Shown piece after piece: positions 32,258-42,514 of a DNA stretch of 64,000 nucleotides. The first letter of the stretch is position 1. Each line of letters begins with the position of its first letter. The DNA is from Diploptera punctata. Its lineage: Eukaryota > Arthropoda > Insecta > Blattodea > Blaberidae. A program made the translations under genes and the position numbers. The notes beneath the pieces were generated by a model. It was not told the origin of the DNA. It saw only the letters and a program-made list of their open reading frames with translations, and ran no database searches. The stretch is from the NCBI GenBank assembly GCA_030220185.1, contig JASPKZ010004563.1:341501-405500 (forward strand), given 5' to 3'.

Positions 32258-32795
32258 TTCTTAAAAATCTCATCTCAATTGGTTCCAGTCTTTGTTCTTG
32301 TCTTTTAGTGATCGCCTAACACTCTGATCCATACAACAATACATGAATAGCCATTACTTTTTAAATTTCATTTTTTGTTTATTTTCTTGTGTTTTAAGGG
32401 TCACCAAACATTAGATTAAATTTATTTATCATCAATATCTTCAATTTTTACATATGATGAACTGAAACCAAATATTTAAAACTATTCACTTGCTCTTAAA
32501 TTGTATCATCTATTACTATTTTTGCTCTTAAGGTATCATACCCTTTAAATGCTAAAATTTTAGATTTATTCTTTGAAATTTTTTAATAAAAATTGGCACT
32601 TTTTTCAAATTAAAAATAGCTCTTTGCAGATCATCTTCTAAACTGAAATCACTACTTGATCAACGGCAAATAATATTGTATCAAACACTTTATTATTTAT
32701 TTTATAATATTTATTTAAATTAATCTGCCACTTTAACATAACTTCGTCTATATATAAATTAAATAGAGAAGGTGATAAAGAAAGATAATTCCAAT
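32258..32795 (-). mobile_element. LINE reverse-transcriptase palm fragment, altered catalytic motif
   Basis: The minus strand reads LSPSLFNLYIDEVMLKWQIN, then a frame with DTILFAVDQVVISV, DDLQRAIFNL, and KFNLMFGDP. LFADDQVVI is the usual catalytic block; here the first aspartate is replaced by valine (FAVD). Frameshifted and inactive. It is the only copy here that preserves the RT segment before the YADD box. Confidence 0.75.
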
Positions 32796-33006
32796 AATAA
32801 CATATGGTTCTGTTAGCAGTGGTTACTTAACGTAGTGGCTAAAGTATACAGTGAGCTAAGTGAGATTTGGGTCTTACAAAATAAAACGGTATATTAGCAG
32901 TTTATTTATTGTAAACTGTTTTAATTGCACAATTGATATTGTATCAAGTTTCTGCAGTTTTTACAGCAATTTAAAGGTGTATGGCCATTCCATACAATGC
33001 AAAAGG
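32796..33006. other. No recognised feature
   Basis: Nothing identified before the next LINE-A 3' end. Confidence 0.4.
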
Positions 33007-33290
33007 TAACTAACTAACTCACTGGCACTATCGAACCCGCAGCTTCATGGCCGCGTGGACATAAATTCTCTATCCTGAGCCAATGTATTCCAATGATCCC
33101 CTGTATAATCTACTTCTCTCAAATCATGATTAATGTTATTCTCACACGTCATTCTTGGTCTACCATGTGGGAATTTTGTTTCTGATTTTCCTATAAGAAG
33201 CTTCCATGCACCTCTTTCATTCCCATTCGTGCCACATGTCCTGCCCATCCCAGTCTACGAGACTTAACTGTTCTTATAATATCTGGCTTA
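33007..33290 (-). mobile_element. LINE-A 3' fragment
   Basis: Begins with TAACTAACTAACTCACTGGC (complement of the TTAG tail) and reads MGRTCGTNGNERGAWKLLIG, RPRMTCENNINHDLREVDYT, GDHWNTLAQDREF. It runs into an (ATT)n tract. Confidence 0.88.
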
Positions 33291-33311
33291 TTATTATTAT
33301 AATCATCATCA

Positions 33312-33398
<87 letters not shown>

Positions 33399-33399
33399 G
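33291..33399. repeat. (ATT)n microsatellite
   Basis: About 28 perfect ATT units from 33315, preceded by an imperfect ATTATAATC part. Confidence 0.93.
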
Positions 33400-34435
33400 A
33401 TGAGGGACATAAATAGTATTATTTTTTTTATTATTGTCCATCATCTATGGGCTTTTATTATGCTGGACTTGACATATATAAACTAAATATTTTAATTGAG
33501 TGAAACTTTTTCCTCACTAATACTTAATAAATAAATAAACACATAAATATATGAAGCTTTATCTTTTATTACATTAATTTATAGCATTATTATTAAAATG
33601 TGGTACTGCACACACAATTAAATTTATACCCGTAGCTAAATAGTGTTATAGAATTTACGAAGGCAGAAATATAACTTAATATAGTGTAAAGTGGACGTAG
33701 GTTACGTGGCAGGAATTAAATATTATAGCACTTATAGTATATATTTTGCGAAAATACAAATGAATAAAAAAAAAAAGAATGTTAAAGGATTCAAACCCTG
33801 GCTTTCATGCATATCTCATCTTCTTGTAAGTGGTTTAACGATCTACGCTACTCGAACGTCAGATACTAGTTGTCTAAATATTGATTGTCTTGTACTTTTG
33901 CACTATGAATGAGAGTTTAACTTTATTTGAAATGTCGCAATTTGAGTAATACTGCATTCGTAAATATCTAGAAACATGTCTCCTTTACTGTTTTTTTAAC
34001 TATTTAAGACGATTAAAACCAAATACAGCGTATTAAAAACATTTAACAATGCGTTACCTCGTGAATCACAGCTTTAGCTTTTCGAGCATGCGCAGGGACT
34101 CTGCTCTTTGAAGCGGCTCATTCTTTTTGTCGCTAAGTGTACATCATTATATGTAAAAGTCACAATAATCGGAGTGTGGCAACACAAGATTCTGCACAAG
34201 AGTTTGTTTTAATAAAACTGGGAGAACATTCTTTAAACGTGTAAGATAATGTAAGAAATAAGCGATACATTCTAGATATTCATTTAACTAAATGTAATCA
34301 AGTATTACGTCATCCAACAATTGATATTTTAAAACGGAAATGTAGTTATACAGCACTTAAAACATTTGTAAATACTATTTTCACCACATTATAATTGAAG
34401 GGCTTTAGGGCAGTTACATGATATGGCACATTCTG
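33400..34435. other. One kilobase without recognised features
   Basis: A+T-rich. I see no RT, SINE or TIR signature. A short GC-richer patch at 34075-34140 (TTTTCGAGCATGCGCAGGGA) has no family I recognise. Possible low-copy sequence. Confidence 0.35.
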
Positions 34436-35002
34436 TTAAGGGGGTTGATGGCTGAAATTTTCGACATTTTCGGTCAAATTTAGCATTTTTTGTTTTTTTT
34501 AATGAAAAAATACTACGTACCTTAAAGTATAAGTTGGCGAAGTTTCAGTGTCCTATGGTGCTTGTAAGTCTCCCTAATGACTGTAGGAGGGCGCTACATT
34601 CTAATTTAACTGCATGCAAACTTTCAAATTGGCTTTTCCAGGCTTTTATTTTCATTGCATTTCAATACATTCAAATCAAAATAGCACTGACAAATTTAAT
34701 GATAGAAGCACGACATTGTAACTGCATGTCCCACACACTATGGCTAATAATTCTGTGCATTTTCCGAAAAATGGCTTAAAAAATCGAAAATTTTGCACAA
34801 GTAACGTTGATAGTTTTTTAAATAAAAAATAAAATATGTGTAGTAATTAAAAAAATTTGATATGTAGAGGACGTATATATTTTTTTCTTCCTTTATTATA
34901 ATGATATAGAAAAGTTAATGCACAGTGTTGTTCTAAATAAGTCAGTCGTCGTGTAGAAAAAAATTAAAAAATGTAACTAGAAAATTATGGGACTTATTAA
35001 AA

Positions 35003-35740
35003 TTGTGTATCAATAAAACTAAATATATGGTCACACGCAGAAATTCATTAAATAATGGAAATGGACAGCTAATGACAAATGAGGGAAATTTTGAGGAGGT
35101 GGCTGAATTCAAATACCTAGGAACAATAATCACAAATAGGAATGAGATGCACAAATAAATTAAACATAGGCTCAATTCTGGAAATGCATGCTATTATGCA
35201 TTGCGAGACTTTTGATGTCCCAACTCCTTTCAAAAAAACGTTAAGCTGAAAATATATAAAACTATTATTCTACCAGTTACATTATATGGGTGCGAACCAT
35301 GGACTCTTACTTTAAGGGAGGAAAGGAGATTACGAGTATTTGAGAATAAAGTTCTTAGGAAAATTTTTGGACCGAAGAGAGATGAACAGACAGGTGAATG
35401 GAGAAGACTACATAACAATGAACTACATGGTCTTTATAGGAAGCCAGATATAATAAGAACAGTTAAGTCTCGTAGACTGCGATGGGCAGGGCATGTTGCA
35501 CGTATGGGGAATGGGAGACTTGCATGGAAGCTTCTTGTAGGAAAGCCAGAAGGAAAACGCCCAGTTGGTAGACCAAGAATGAGATGGGAGAATAACATTA
35601 ACTATGATTTGAGGGAAGTAGATTATACAGGGAATGATTGGAAACCATTAGCTCAGGATAGGGATGTATGGAGAGCTTATGTCCGTGCGGCCATGAACCT
35701 ACGGGTTCGATAGTGCCAGTGAGTAAGTAAGTAAGTATTA
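35003..35740 (+). mobile_element. LINE-A, 5'-truncated insertion
   Basis: It spans NKTKYMVTRRNSLNNGNGQL to the very C-terminus. The last piece (35504-35713) is open: MGNGRLAWKLLVGKPEGKRP, VGRPRMRWENNINYDLREVD, YTGNDWKPLAQDRDVWRAYV, RAAMNLRVR stop, followed by GTGCCAGTGAGTAAGTAAGT. Flanking TATTAAAATT and TATTAAAAATT look like the target duplication. The best LINE-A C-terminus here. Confidence 0.9.
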
Positions 35741-35844
35741 AAAATTTTTATATGCAAATTTTTAATTGGCTTTTCTTCGATAACTCAAAAACCTTTAAGC
35801 CTAGAAGGATGAAACTTTAATATAACATTGCTAATTATGGCATG

Positions 35845-36146
35845 GGGGGTACGCAGTAGCGTAGTGGTTAAGGCACTGAGCTACAAGCCGGAGGTTCGAG
35901 GGTTCAAGTCTCGTTGGGGTCAGGATTTTTAAACTGACCCAAACCCTCTGGCGGCACTATGGCCCTGGGGTCGACTCAGCCTCTAACGGAAATGAGTACC
36001 AGACGCTTGTTCTGGGGGTAAAGGCGGCCGTCACGCAGGGCTGACAACCCAGCTGACATAAAGTGCCGATTGTTTAGAAAAAGTGGGAGCCTTAACCTCC
36101 TACTACCCCAAGGGCCTGCAGGTCTGTTGTGGGATCACTTTACTTT
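35845..36146 (+). mobile_element. SINE-3 (tRNA-derived), full-length
   Basis: Head TACGCAGTAGCGTAGTGGTT, box B GGGTTCAAGTCTC, body GGTCAGGATTTTTAAACTGA, CTATGGCCCTGGGGTCGACT, GCGGCCGTCACGCAGGGCTG and CTACCCCAAGGGCCTGCAGG, end GGGATCACTTTACTTT. It is flanked by an exact 13-bp duplication, TAATTATGGCATG (35832-35844, 36147-36159). Confidence 0.93.
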
Positions 36147-36234
36147 TAATTATGGCATGAATGTGTGTACAAAACATCAAGTATGTTGCTTAAAACCTGT
36201 AGACAATAGAACTTTCACCCATCACCCCCCTTAA

Positions 36235-36429
36235 GAAATGAGATAGCTGCATATAAAAGCAAATGTATTGAAATATCCATAAAACATAAAATAATTTGTA
36301 AGTGTCCCAGTCGTGAGTTAAAACATATAGACACACAATGTATTAACAACAATACTGCACAATTAGTATTTATAATTTTTAACATTAAAATCCTTGTATT
36401 TCAGAAAGATAAAATATGTGGTTTATCAG
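36235..36429. other. No recognised feature
   Basis: A+T-rich, nothing seen. Confidence 0.4.
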
Positions 36430-36632
36430 GTTATTGCACTAAAAGTCCTTGAATTCATCTTATTTTATAAGGTTTAATTTCATTTGTTCTTGTTTCGTTC
36501 ATTTGTTATTTTTGTTTAATTTATATTTTGTAATGATGTGTATCTTCTGTTTTCTTTTGTATGTAACTACAGCCCTAACATACATTTGTAAAATAGGGCT
36601 CCAAATCTTGGAGATTTAATAAATAAATAACT
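36430..36632 (+). mobile_element. Probable LINE 3' UTR with (AATA)n tail
   Basis: T-rich stretch ending TAGGGCTCCAAATCTTGGAG and ATTTAATAAATAAATAA, an inverted-repeat-plus-A-rich end of the kind common at LINE 3' termini. No coding part. Confidence 0.5.
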
Positions 36633-37125
36633 TTTTTTATACTAAATTGTGTGTTTCAGATTATTATTCATACAAACCTGAATGCTACACAGTTACATCT
36701 AAATATCTTGTTTTATACTTGATCGTTGCAATAACTACATGTTTGTACAGAAAATGACAGAAATTAGCATTTACTCACCTCGTGTTGTTCATCATGTTAA
36801 ACCACACAACACAAACCAATAAAATTAAATTAAAAATAAATATTATAACAAACACAAACTAAAAACCTCACAAACACAAACTGAGACGCACATTGCATTA
36901 ACACAAGATGCGCGCGACCTACCTCTCAAGTAGATTCACGGGGACTGACGCTAGTATCGATTTCCTTATCGACCTAAGAAGGTACGTTCTATCGCTCGCA
37001 ATGAAACTAGGGTTGTCCAACAAGCTGGGGAATGGATTTTAATGGCAGCGTCAACCATTACTTTTCTTTCTTTAAATTAAGGCGTTTATTATCAATTACA
37101 TTAATTTATTATATTTACAGATAAT
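36633..37125. other. No recognised feature
   Basis: A GC-richer patch occurs at 36905-37060. No gene structure could be supported. Confidence 0.35.
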
Positions 37126-37333
37126 AATGAGGTTCAGAAAGAAATTAAACACAGGCTCAATTCTAGAAACGCATGCTAATATCTATTACAGGGACTCTTG
37201 TCCCAACTTCTTTCAAAAAACATTGAACTGAAAATATATAAAACTATTATTCTCCCAGTTATATTATATGGATGTGAAACATGGACTCTTAATTTAATAA
37301 TAATAATAATAATAATAACAATAATAATAATAT
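37126..37333 (+). mobile_element. LINE-A fragment ending in (AAT)n
   Basis: KEIKHRLNS-like start, then LLSKNIELKIYKTIILPVIL, YGCETWTLN, cut by an (AAT)n tract at 37296-37333. Confidence 0.8.
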
Positions 37334-37818
37334 CACTAGTTAACAAGGTTTTTGCCACATGCTTGAAACTATATGTATCAGATCAAGTTTTATGTGCTAT
37401 TTACGAATATGAATATGAAAATGTTCCATCACCCTCAAATTATTAGGAAATCGCTAAAATGTATCTAAAAATATGAAAAAATATGAAAAAAATTTAAGTC
37501 GGTATACATAAATAATTATAATTATAATTGATTAATAACGAATTATGGAGCTTTATTGCCTTCCTTAAAGCCAGTTTGCACAACAATTTGTCCATTCTTA
37601 TATGCCTGAAGATCCGTGCGGTATTTTTTCCAGGAAGGGAGTAGTGAAGTTTATTACTTTATTGCTGTAAGTACTCGGCCGACAGGAAATGGCTGCGTAT
37701 GGATGAGATGAGGTTTCAACATGAAGAGTTCAGATTTTAGCTTTAGTTTGAGTTTGGCTATGTCTCTAAAAAGTGTTTTAAGTGATTTTTGCTTCCTACG
37801 GTTTTAACTTTCACTGCA
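37334..37818. other. No recognised feature
   Basis: Region upstream of the degenerate gene. It could include its 5' part, but I see no promoter or exon signal. Confidence 0.35.
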
Positions 37819-37915
37819 ATGAAAAAATTACGCCGTGTTTGTGTTAATTCGCTAAATAATTTCTGTTACGTGTGTGGACAGTTTACTATTAACAATCAAT
37901 GTCAATCTTTAACAT

Positions 37916-38335
37916 ACTGACTGACTGTTTTGTGGCAATGACTAGCATTGCCCAGTGAGCCGCTTTTTGGGAACCAGTTGAGGTCCCTTGGCGGCCAAAC
38001 ACCATTGTGTTTATTCAGTAGGGGTTTTGTTCCTTAGCCTTGCTGTCTCGCTGCTTATGTGTTCATTACCGTAGCAGGTATGGATGATATGAAACATGAG
38101 TTCACTAGATTTGTCAGGAACACAAACCTTTCCATAGGTGTCGACAGACCACTCAGCAGAGGCTGAATGGTCTGTCGACACCTATGGAAAGGTTTGTGTT
38201 CCTGACAAATCTAGTGAACTCATGTTTCATATCATCCATACCTGCTACGGTAATGAACACATAAGCAGCGAGACAGCAAGGCTAAGGAACAAAACCCCTA
38301 CTGAATAAACACAATGGTGTTTGGCCGCCAAGGTA
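37916..38335. mobile_element. Insertion dominated by a 347-bp near-perfect palindrome
   Basis: AACAT is present on both sides (37911-37915, 38336-38340). Removing the insert and one AACAT joins the host frame exactly (QSLT to LNKVYYSYFGC). The palindrome covers 37987-38333, with arms of about 171 bp that differ at one position near the centre and a spacer of about 4 bp. The first 70 bp of the insert lie outside the palindrome. No coding content. It could be a foldback element or an inverted-duplication event; an assembly artefact is possible. Confidence 0.75.
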
Positions 38336-39036
38336 AACATTAAATAAGGTGTATTACAGTTATTTTGGATGTCGAGTTGGTGATGAAAACAAAGTATGGG
38401 CTCTGTATAAAGTGTTATTCAAATCTAATTAAGTGGAAAAATGGTGACAAAACCCGTGCTGTGCCTTTCGCGGTCCCAATGGTCTGGCGTGAACCAACCA
38501 GCCAGGGCACAGGATTGTTATTTTTGCTTAACAAAAATTGGAGGACATTCTAAAAAGACAAAATCTAATACTGAGTACCCCAATGTTCCATCTGCTGTAA
38601 GACCTGTTCCATATGAACCTGAACTCCCAATCCCTAGTCCATCTACACACTTAGAAGAGTCATCTCCAGGAGAAGAACAAACAGATGAGTTACCGAAACC
38701 ATCCCCTTCCTCTGATCCAAACTAAGCCCAGAACATAAAAAAAAGAAACCCCTTCTGGTTAATGAATCCAGACTGAACGACTTGGATACTAGTATCTCAC
38801 GAGCAGCAGGTTGAAGTTCCTGGATCGCGACTTCACGAATGGAATCTACTTGCCCCCAGTACTAGAATTTCTTCTTTCCGGAAGAGACATGAACAATTTT
38901 CTGGCTTATGTAATGGAAAATGCTCTCTGTGCATGTATAAATATAGACGGTTTAATCTATGAGCATGGATTTTAACACATTCCTGAAAAAAAGGAGATTG
39001 TTTATTGATTCTTCGAAAGCAAGTCTCAAAGCAGCA

Positions 39037-39209
39037 TTATTATTATCGCCTCACTATGATGGTTGTTCGTTTATATAAAAGCGGGTGCCGCGACAATGCT
39101 TGACATTCACGTAGCGGTAGTCGGCTTCTTTGTATTTAATTATATATAACACATGCGGGGAAACAAAGCGAGCCGCTGGACAACCATCATAGTGAGGCGA
39201 TAATAATAA
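39037..39209. mobile_element. 173-bp MITE with 30-bp perfect TIRs
   Basis: TIRs at 39037-39066 and 39180-39209 match over all 30 bases, including CGCCTCACTATGATGGTTGT. It splits the degenerate gene between KASLKAALL and NGNTKPSIPV. The target is within TTATTA repeats, so the duplication length is ambiguous. Confidence 0.8.
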
Positions 39210-40029
39210 TGGAAACACTAAACCTTCAATACCTGTAGCGCATTCAGTGGAAATGAAGGAAACATATGAAAGTCTATCTTGTTAAATGTAATTCAATATA
39301 ACAAGTATTGCTACCAAATTTTCGGAGACTCAAAGGTCATTGCTATAGTACTAGGCTTGCAACGGGGTTTTACGAAGTATTGTATTTTTTTTTTGTGGAA
39401 TAGTATGGCAACTGGATCACACTATACTGTAAAATACTGGCATCCCACAGAAATGTATGTACCAGGATAAACAATGTTAAATACATTCCATTAATGAATT
39501 CTAATAAAGTACTACTGCCCCCTTTGCATATAAAATTAGACCTGATGAAACATTTTGTTAAAGCCATGGACAAGGATGGAGAAGGTTTTACATCTCTATA
39601 AGTCAGTTTCCAAAGTTTAGTGATGCGAAAGTGAAAGAGGGAATATTCATTGGCCCCCAAATTCGAAGACTTGTTCATGATGATACATTTGAGAGAAAGT
39701 TAAATGATAGAGAGCTAGCAACCTGGAAGGCCTTATGTCAGGTAGTGAATGGGTTTCTGGGAAATAATAAAGTAGAAAATGATCAACAGATGAAAAACTA
39801 GGATGTAGAATGTCTCTGAAAATTAATTTTCTCCATTCGCACCTGGAATTTTTCCCTGAGAATTTGGTTTCTGTCAGTAACGAGTAAGGGAAAGACTTCA
39901 TCAGGACATTCAGAAAATGGAGCAGAGATATCAAGGTAGATGGGATCCTCACATGATGGGCGACTATTGCTGGTTTTTCGTTAGGGAGACTGACACACAG
40001 TACAAGAGGAAGAATTAACTATAGTCTTT

Positions 40030-40492
40030 TATTTAATTTTAAAAGTAGCTGTCACATTTATAATATAAATCACCCTCTAGCAATACGATTAATTTTACTT
40101 CTTCAAACTACATTTATCTCAATATTAACAGGGTTAACCTATCAATCATTCTGATTTTCATATATTTTATTCTTAATTTTTTTAGGAGGTTGTCCTATTT
40201 ATTTATGTAACAAGATTAGCCTCAAATGAAATATTTAAACTATCTACAAAATTAATATTAATTACATCTATTATAATCACTATACTATCATTATTATTTT
40301 ATAATTTCCCCTTCCCCATTTATAGTCAAGAAACATTAAATTTAATTCCCATTAATAATTTAACAACTTTACCATTAATTAAGCTCCATAATTTCCCTAC
40401 AAACGTCATTACCCTAATACTAGCATCTTATCTATTTTAACCCTTATTGCAGTAGTTAAAATTATTAATATTTTTCTATATTACCAGCATGT
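40030..40492 (+). pseudogene. ND6: Nuclear mitochondrial insertion (NUMT) of NADH dehydrogenase subunit 6
   Basis: In the invertebrate mitochondrial code it reads NHPLAIRLILLLQTTFISIL, YQSFWFSYILFLIFLGG (the W is TGA at 40152-40154), then after a small deletion TRLASNEIFKLSTKLILITS, FPFPIYSQETLNLIPINN, PLIKLHNFPTNVITLILASY, and LIAVVKIINIF. That covers most of ND6, a membrane subunit of complex I. Frameshifts near 40195 and 40430 make it a pseudogene in either code. It follows the degenerate gene within about 15 bp. Confidence 0.88.
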
Positions 40493-40936
40493 TTCAGTTA
40501 ATAACTAGTAATACAAAGGTTTTTGACTATGATTCTTAGGATTTCTTAATTCCAAATCACAATTTCAAATTGTTTAGTTTATAGCAAAAATTACATAATT
40601 TTATTACATTTTACTGAGGATCGAAGTCAATTTGTCAATAGTAGCATCAATTTATTCCTTTTATAATACCTCATATATAAACTTAAGGCATTTTATAACG
40701 TAATTCCATAATTAAATTAATTATAGTTGTAAAATTTTTACAATTATGTTTAAATTAAAATAGATTTTCTCTCTTTTTTGCTAGAATCGAACTCAGTCAT
40801 GTCACAGGAAAACGTTACGTGTTACGGACTTTTAACTGTCATTTTCGTGTTCAGAAGATCTGATTTATATAAAATGACATGTTTCTGTCCATGTGGCAGA
40901 TAAAAAGTTGAAATTTGTTGACTTGTGTAATAGCTT
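40493..40936. other. No recognised feature
   Basis: Very A+T-rich. It may include more mitochondrial sequence but I could not recognise a gene. Confidence 0.35.
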
Positions 40937-40992
40937 AATTTTACCTGGCAGAGTTAAGGCCTTAAGGTCTTACCTACTACTCAACCAGGTTT
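40937..40992 (-). mobile_element. LINE-B 3'-end fragment
   Basis: TACCTGGCAGAGTTAAGGCC, TTAAGGTCTT, CTACTACTCAACCAGG: the complement of the LINE-B terminus. Confidence 0.65.
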
Positions 40993-41029
40993 AAAAAAAA
41001 TACAAAATATTCTTACATCTAGTTACAAT

Positions 41030-41354
41030 AAAAGAGAGGAAAGAATATTACGACTATTTGAGAATAAATTTCTTAGGAAGATTTTTTATGAATAGACAGG
41101 CGAATGGAGAAGACTACATAACAGTGAGCTACATGAACTTTAATAAGAACGGTTAAGTATCGTATTCTGCGATGGGCAGGACATGTGGCACGAATAGGAA
41201 ATGAAAGAGGGGCATGGAAATGCCTTGTAGGTAAACCAAAAGGAAAACGTCCAGTATATATGAGAAGATTGAGGTGGGAGAATAACATTAACCATGATTT
41301 GAAGGAGCTGGATTATGCAGGAAATAATTGGAAAAGATTAGTTCAGGTTATGAC
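41030..41354 (+). mobile_element. LINE-A fragment, left half of an inverted pair
   Basis: FENKFLRKIF, then RWAGHVARIGNERGAWKCLV, GKPKGKRPVYMRRLRWENNI, NHDLKELDYAGNNWKRLVQV. It lacks the terminal part and switches at 41354 to an inverted LINE-A. Confidence 0.85.
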
Positions 41355-41846
41355 TGTGCCACATGTCCTATCCATCGCATCTACGAGACTTAACTGTTAT
41401 TATATGTGGCTTCCTATAAAGACCACGTAATTCACTGTTATGTAGTCTTCTCCATTCGCCTGTCTTTTCATCTCTCTTTGGTCCAAAATTGAGGCACTTA
41501 GAATAATAACGGAAGATCCCAACCAAAGTTCATTTTGAGATAAATGTCATTTTTACGTTGAGAATGTATTCATTTTCACTAGGGACAAATTTTAAAGGTG
41601 GAAAATGAGAGCTTTGGTATATTCCAATTCATTTGATACTTCATCACGTGAAAGGTAGTTGGCAGCTGTGCACGGTCATGCTTCTATCTCAAAATTCGAT
41701 GTCGGTTGGGCTCTGCCGTTATTATTCTGAGCGCCTCAATTGTTCTTAAGAACTTTATTCTCAAATTCTTGTATCTCCTTTCCTCCCTCAAAGTAAGAGT
41801 ACATGTTTCGCATCCATATAATATAACTGGTAGTAGTGACGAACTT
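41355..41846 (-). mobile_element. LINE-A fragment, right half of an inverted pair, split by a MITE
   Basis: CCACATGTCCTATCCATCGC...GACTTAACTGTTATTATATG reads back through HVARM to RRDEKTGEWRR. After the MITE it resumes at 41738 with TTCTTAAGAACTTTATTCTC and RRLRV...WTL. Confidence 0.82.
41491..41737. mobile_element. 247-bp MITE with ~25-bp TIRs
   Basis: The termini are GAGGCACTTAGAATAATAAC and, inverted at the right, GAGGCGCTCAGAATAATAAC; they continue CGG. AATT occurs on both sides (41487-41490, 41738-41741). Comparison with other LINE-A copies (GTCCAAAAATTTTCCTAAGA) gives the empty target. No coding region. Confidence 0.75.
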
Positions 41847-41898
41847 TCACCGTAAAAATACAACCGTCAAGACATGGGCTCCACTGGGATAAAATAGG

Positions 41899-42045
41899 AA
41901 TGAGATGCACAAAGAAATTAAGCATAGGCTATTATCCGTTAATGCATGTTATTATGCATTACAGGGACTCTTATCGTCCCAACTTCTCTATAAAAAAAAG
42001 TTAAGCTGAAAATATATAAAACTGTTACATTATATGGATACCAAA
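41899..42045 (+). mobile_element. LINE-A fragment
   Basis: AGGAATGAGATGCACAAAGA...GGGACTCTTATCGTCCCAAC corresponds to NRNEMHKEIKHRL...GTLIVPTSL. Heavily decayed. Confidence 0.75.
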
Positions 42046-42479
42046 AACGACTTACTACGAGTTAACAGCGGTGGATGAAATTATTTTCTTGTTTTCAGCA
42101 TAATTAATCAGAACGAAAAAATGGTATGTGTTGTCTGGAATGTTTGTGTTTTTTCGGAGGTGGCCCTGTCTGATTACTCATTCAGATAGCCATTCCATGT
42201 TCTTGTTTGCTAAGAAAAATATGAAAGAATCGGAAGTTTAAAATACTCTGTGGAATAACTGTGTCCCAGGGAAGTATATAGAGCTTATATCTGGGTGATC
42301 ATGAACCTATGGGTTCCATAGTGGCAGTTTGTAAGGCACGGGTGGGATGCGACACGTAAATCAAGTTACAAACTTAGAGGAGAAAAATGAAAGAATACAT
42401 ATAATCCATGGCTTAAACATTTGGAGCTGTACTAAACCTAGTAATTATATTTTAGGCCTAACATAATAAGCATGTTATT
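42046..42479. other. Mostly unassigned; short LINE-A terminus at 42270-42335
   Basis: AGAGCTTATATCTGGGTGAT and GAACCTATGGGTTCCATAGT match the LINE-A 3' end. The rest has no annotation. Confidence 0.45.
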
Positions 42480-42512
42480 ATTATTATCATCATCATCATC
42501 ATCATCATCAAA
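42480..42512. repeat. (ATC)n microsatellite
   Basis: TTATTATCATCATC tract before a LINE-C-type fragment. Confidence 0.8.
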
Positions 42513-42514
42513 AC

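Larger units (their letters stand above)
34440..36230. mobile_element. TTAA-flanked TIR element, expanded by LINE-A and SINE-3
   Basis: TTAA lies at 34436-34439 and 36231-36234. The ends are inverted: GGGGGTTGATGGCTGAAATT at left, and the complement of GGGGGGTGATGGGTGAAAGT at right. After subtracting LINE-A (35003-35740) and SINE-3 (35845-36146) about 750 bp of element remains, with no transposase. TTAA targets suggest piggyBac-like mobilisation, but the G-rich terminus is not the usual CCC start when read from the TTAA. Confidence 0.65.
37819..40017 (+). pseudogene. Degenerate copy of a multicopy arthropod protein family (unknown function)
   Basis: The frame starts MKKLRRVCVNSLNNFCYVCG, continues after an insertion with YYSYFGCRVGDENKVWAL, then AVPFAVPMVWREPTSQGT, CYFCLTKIGGHSKKTKSN, YPNVPSAVRPVPYEPELPIP. 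Downstream remnants include HEWNLLAPSTRISSF, MKETYES, FGDSKVIAIVLGLQRGFTKY, MSLKINFLHSHLEFFPENL, FIRTFRKWSRDI and DYCWFFVRETDTQYKRK. The order matches a large protein family I remember from many insect and spider genomes, with CxxC pairs at the N-terminus; its function is unknown to me and it may be transposon-related. There are at least six frameshifts or stops, and two insertions (37916-38335 and 39037-39209). Not functional. Confidence 0.7.
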
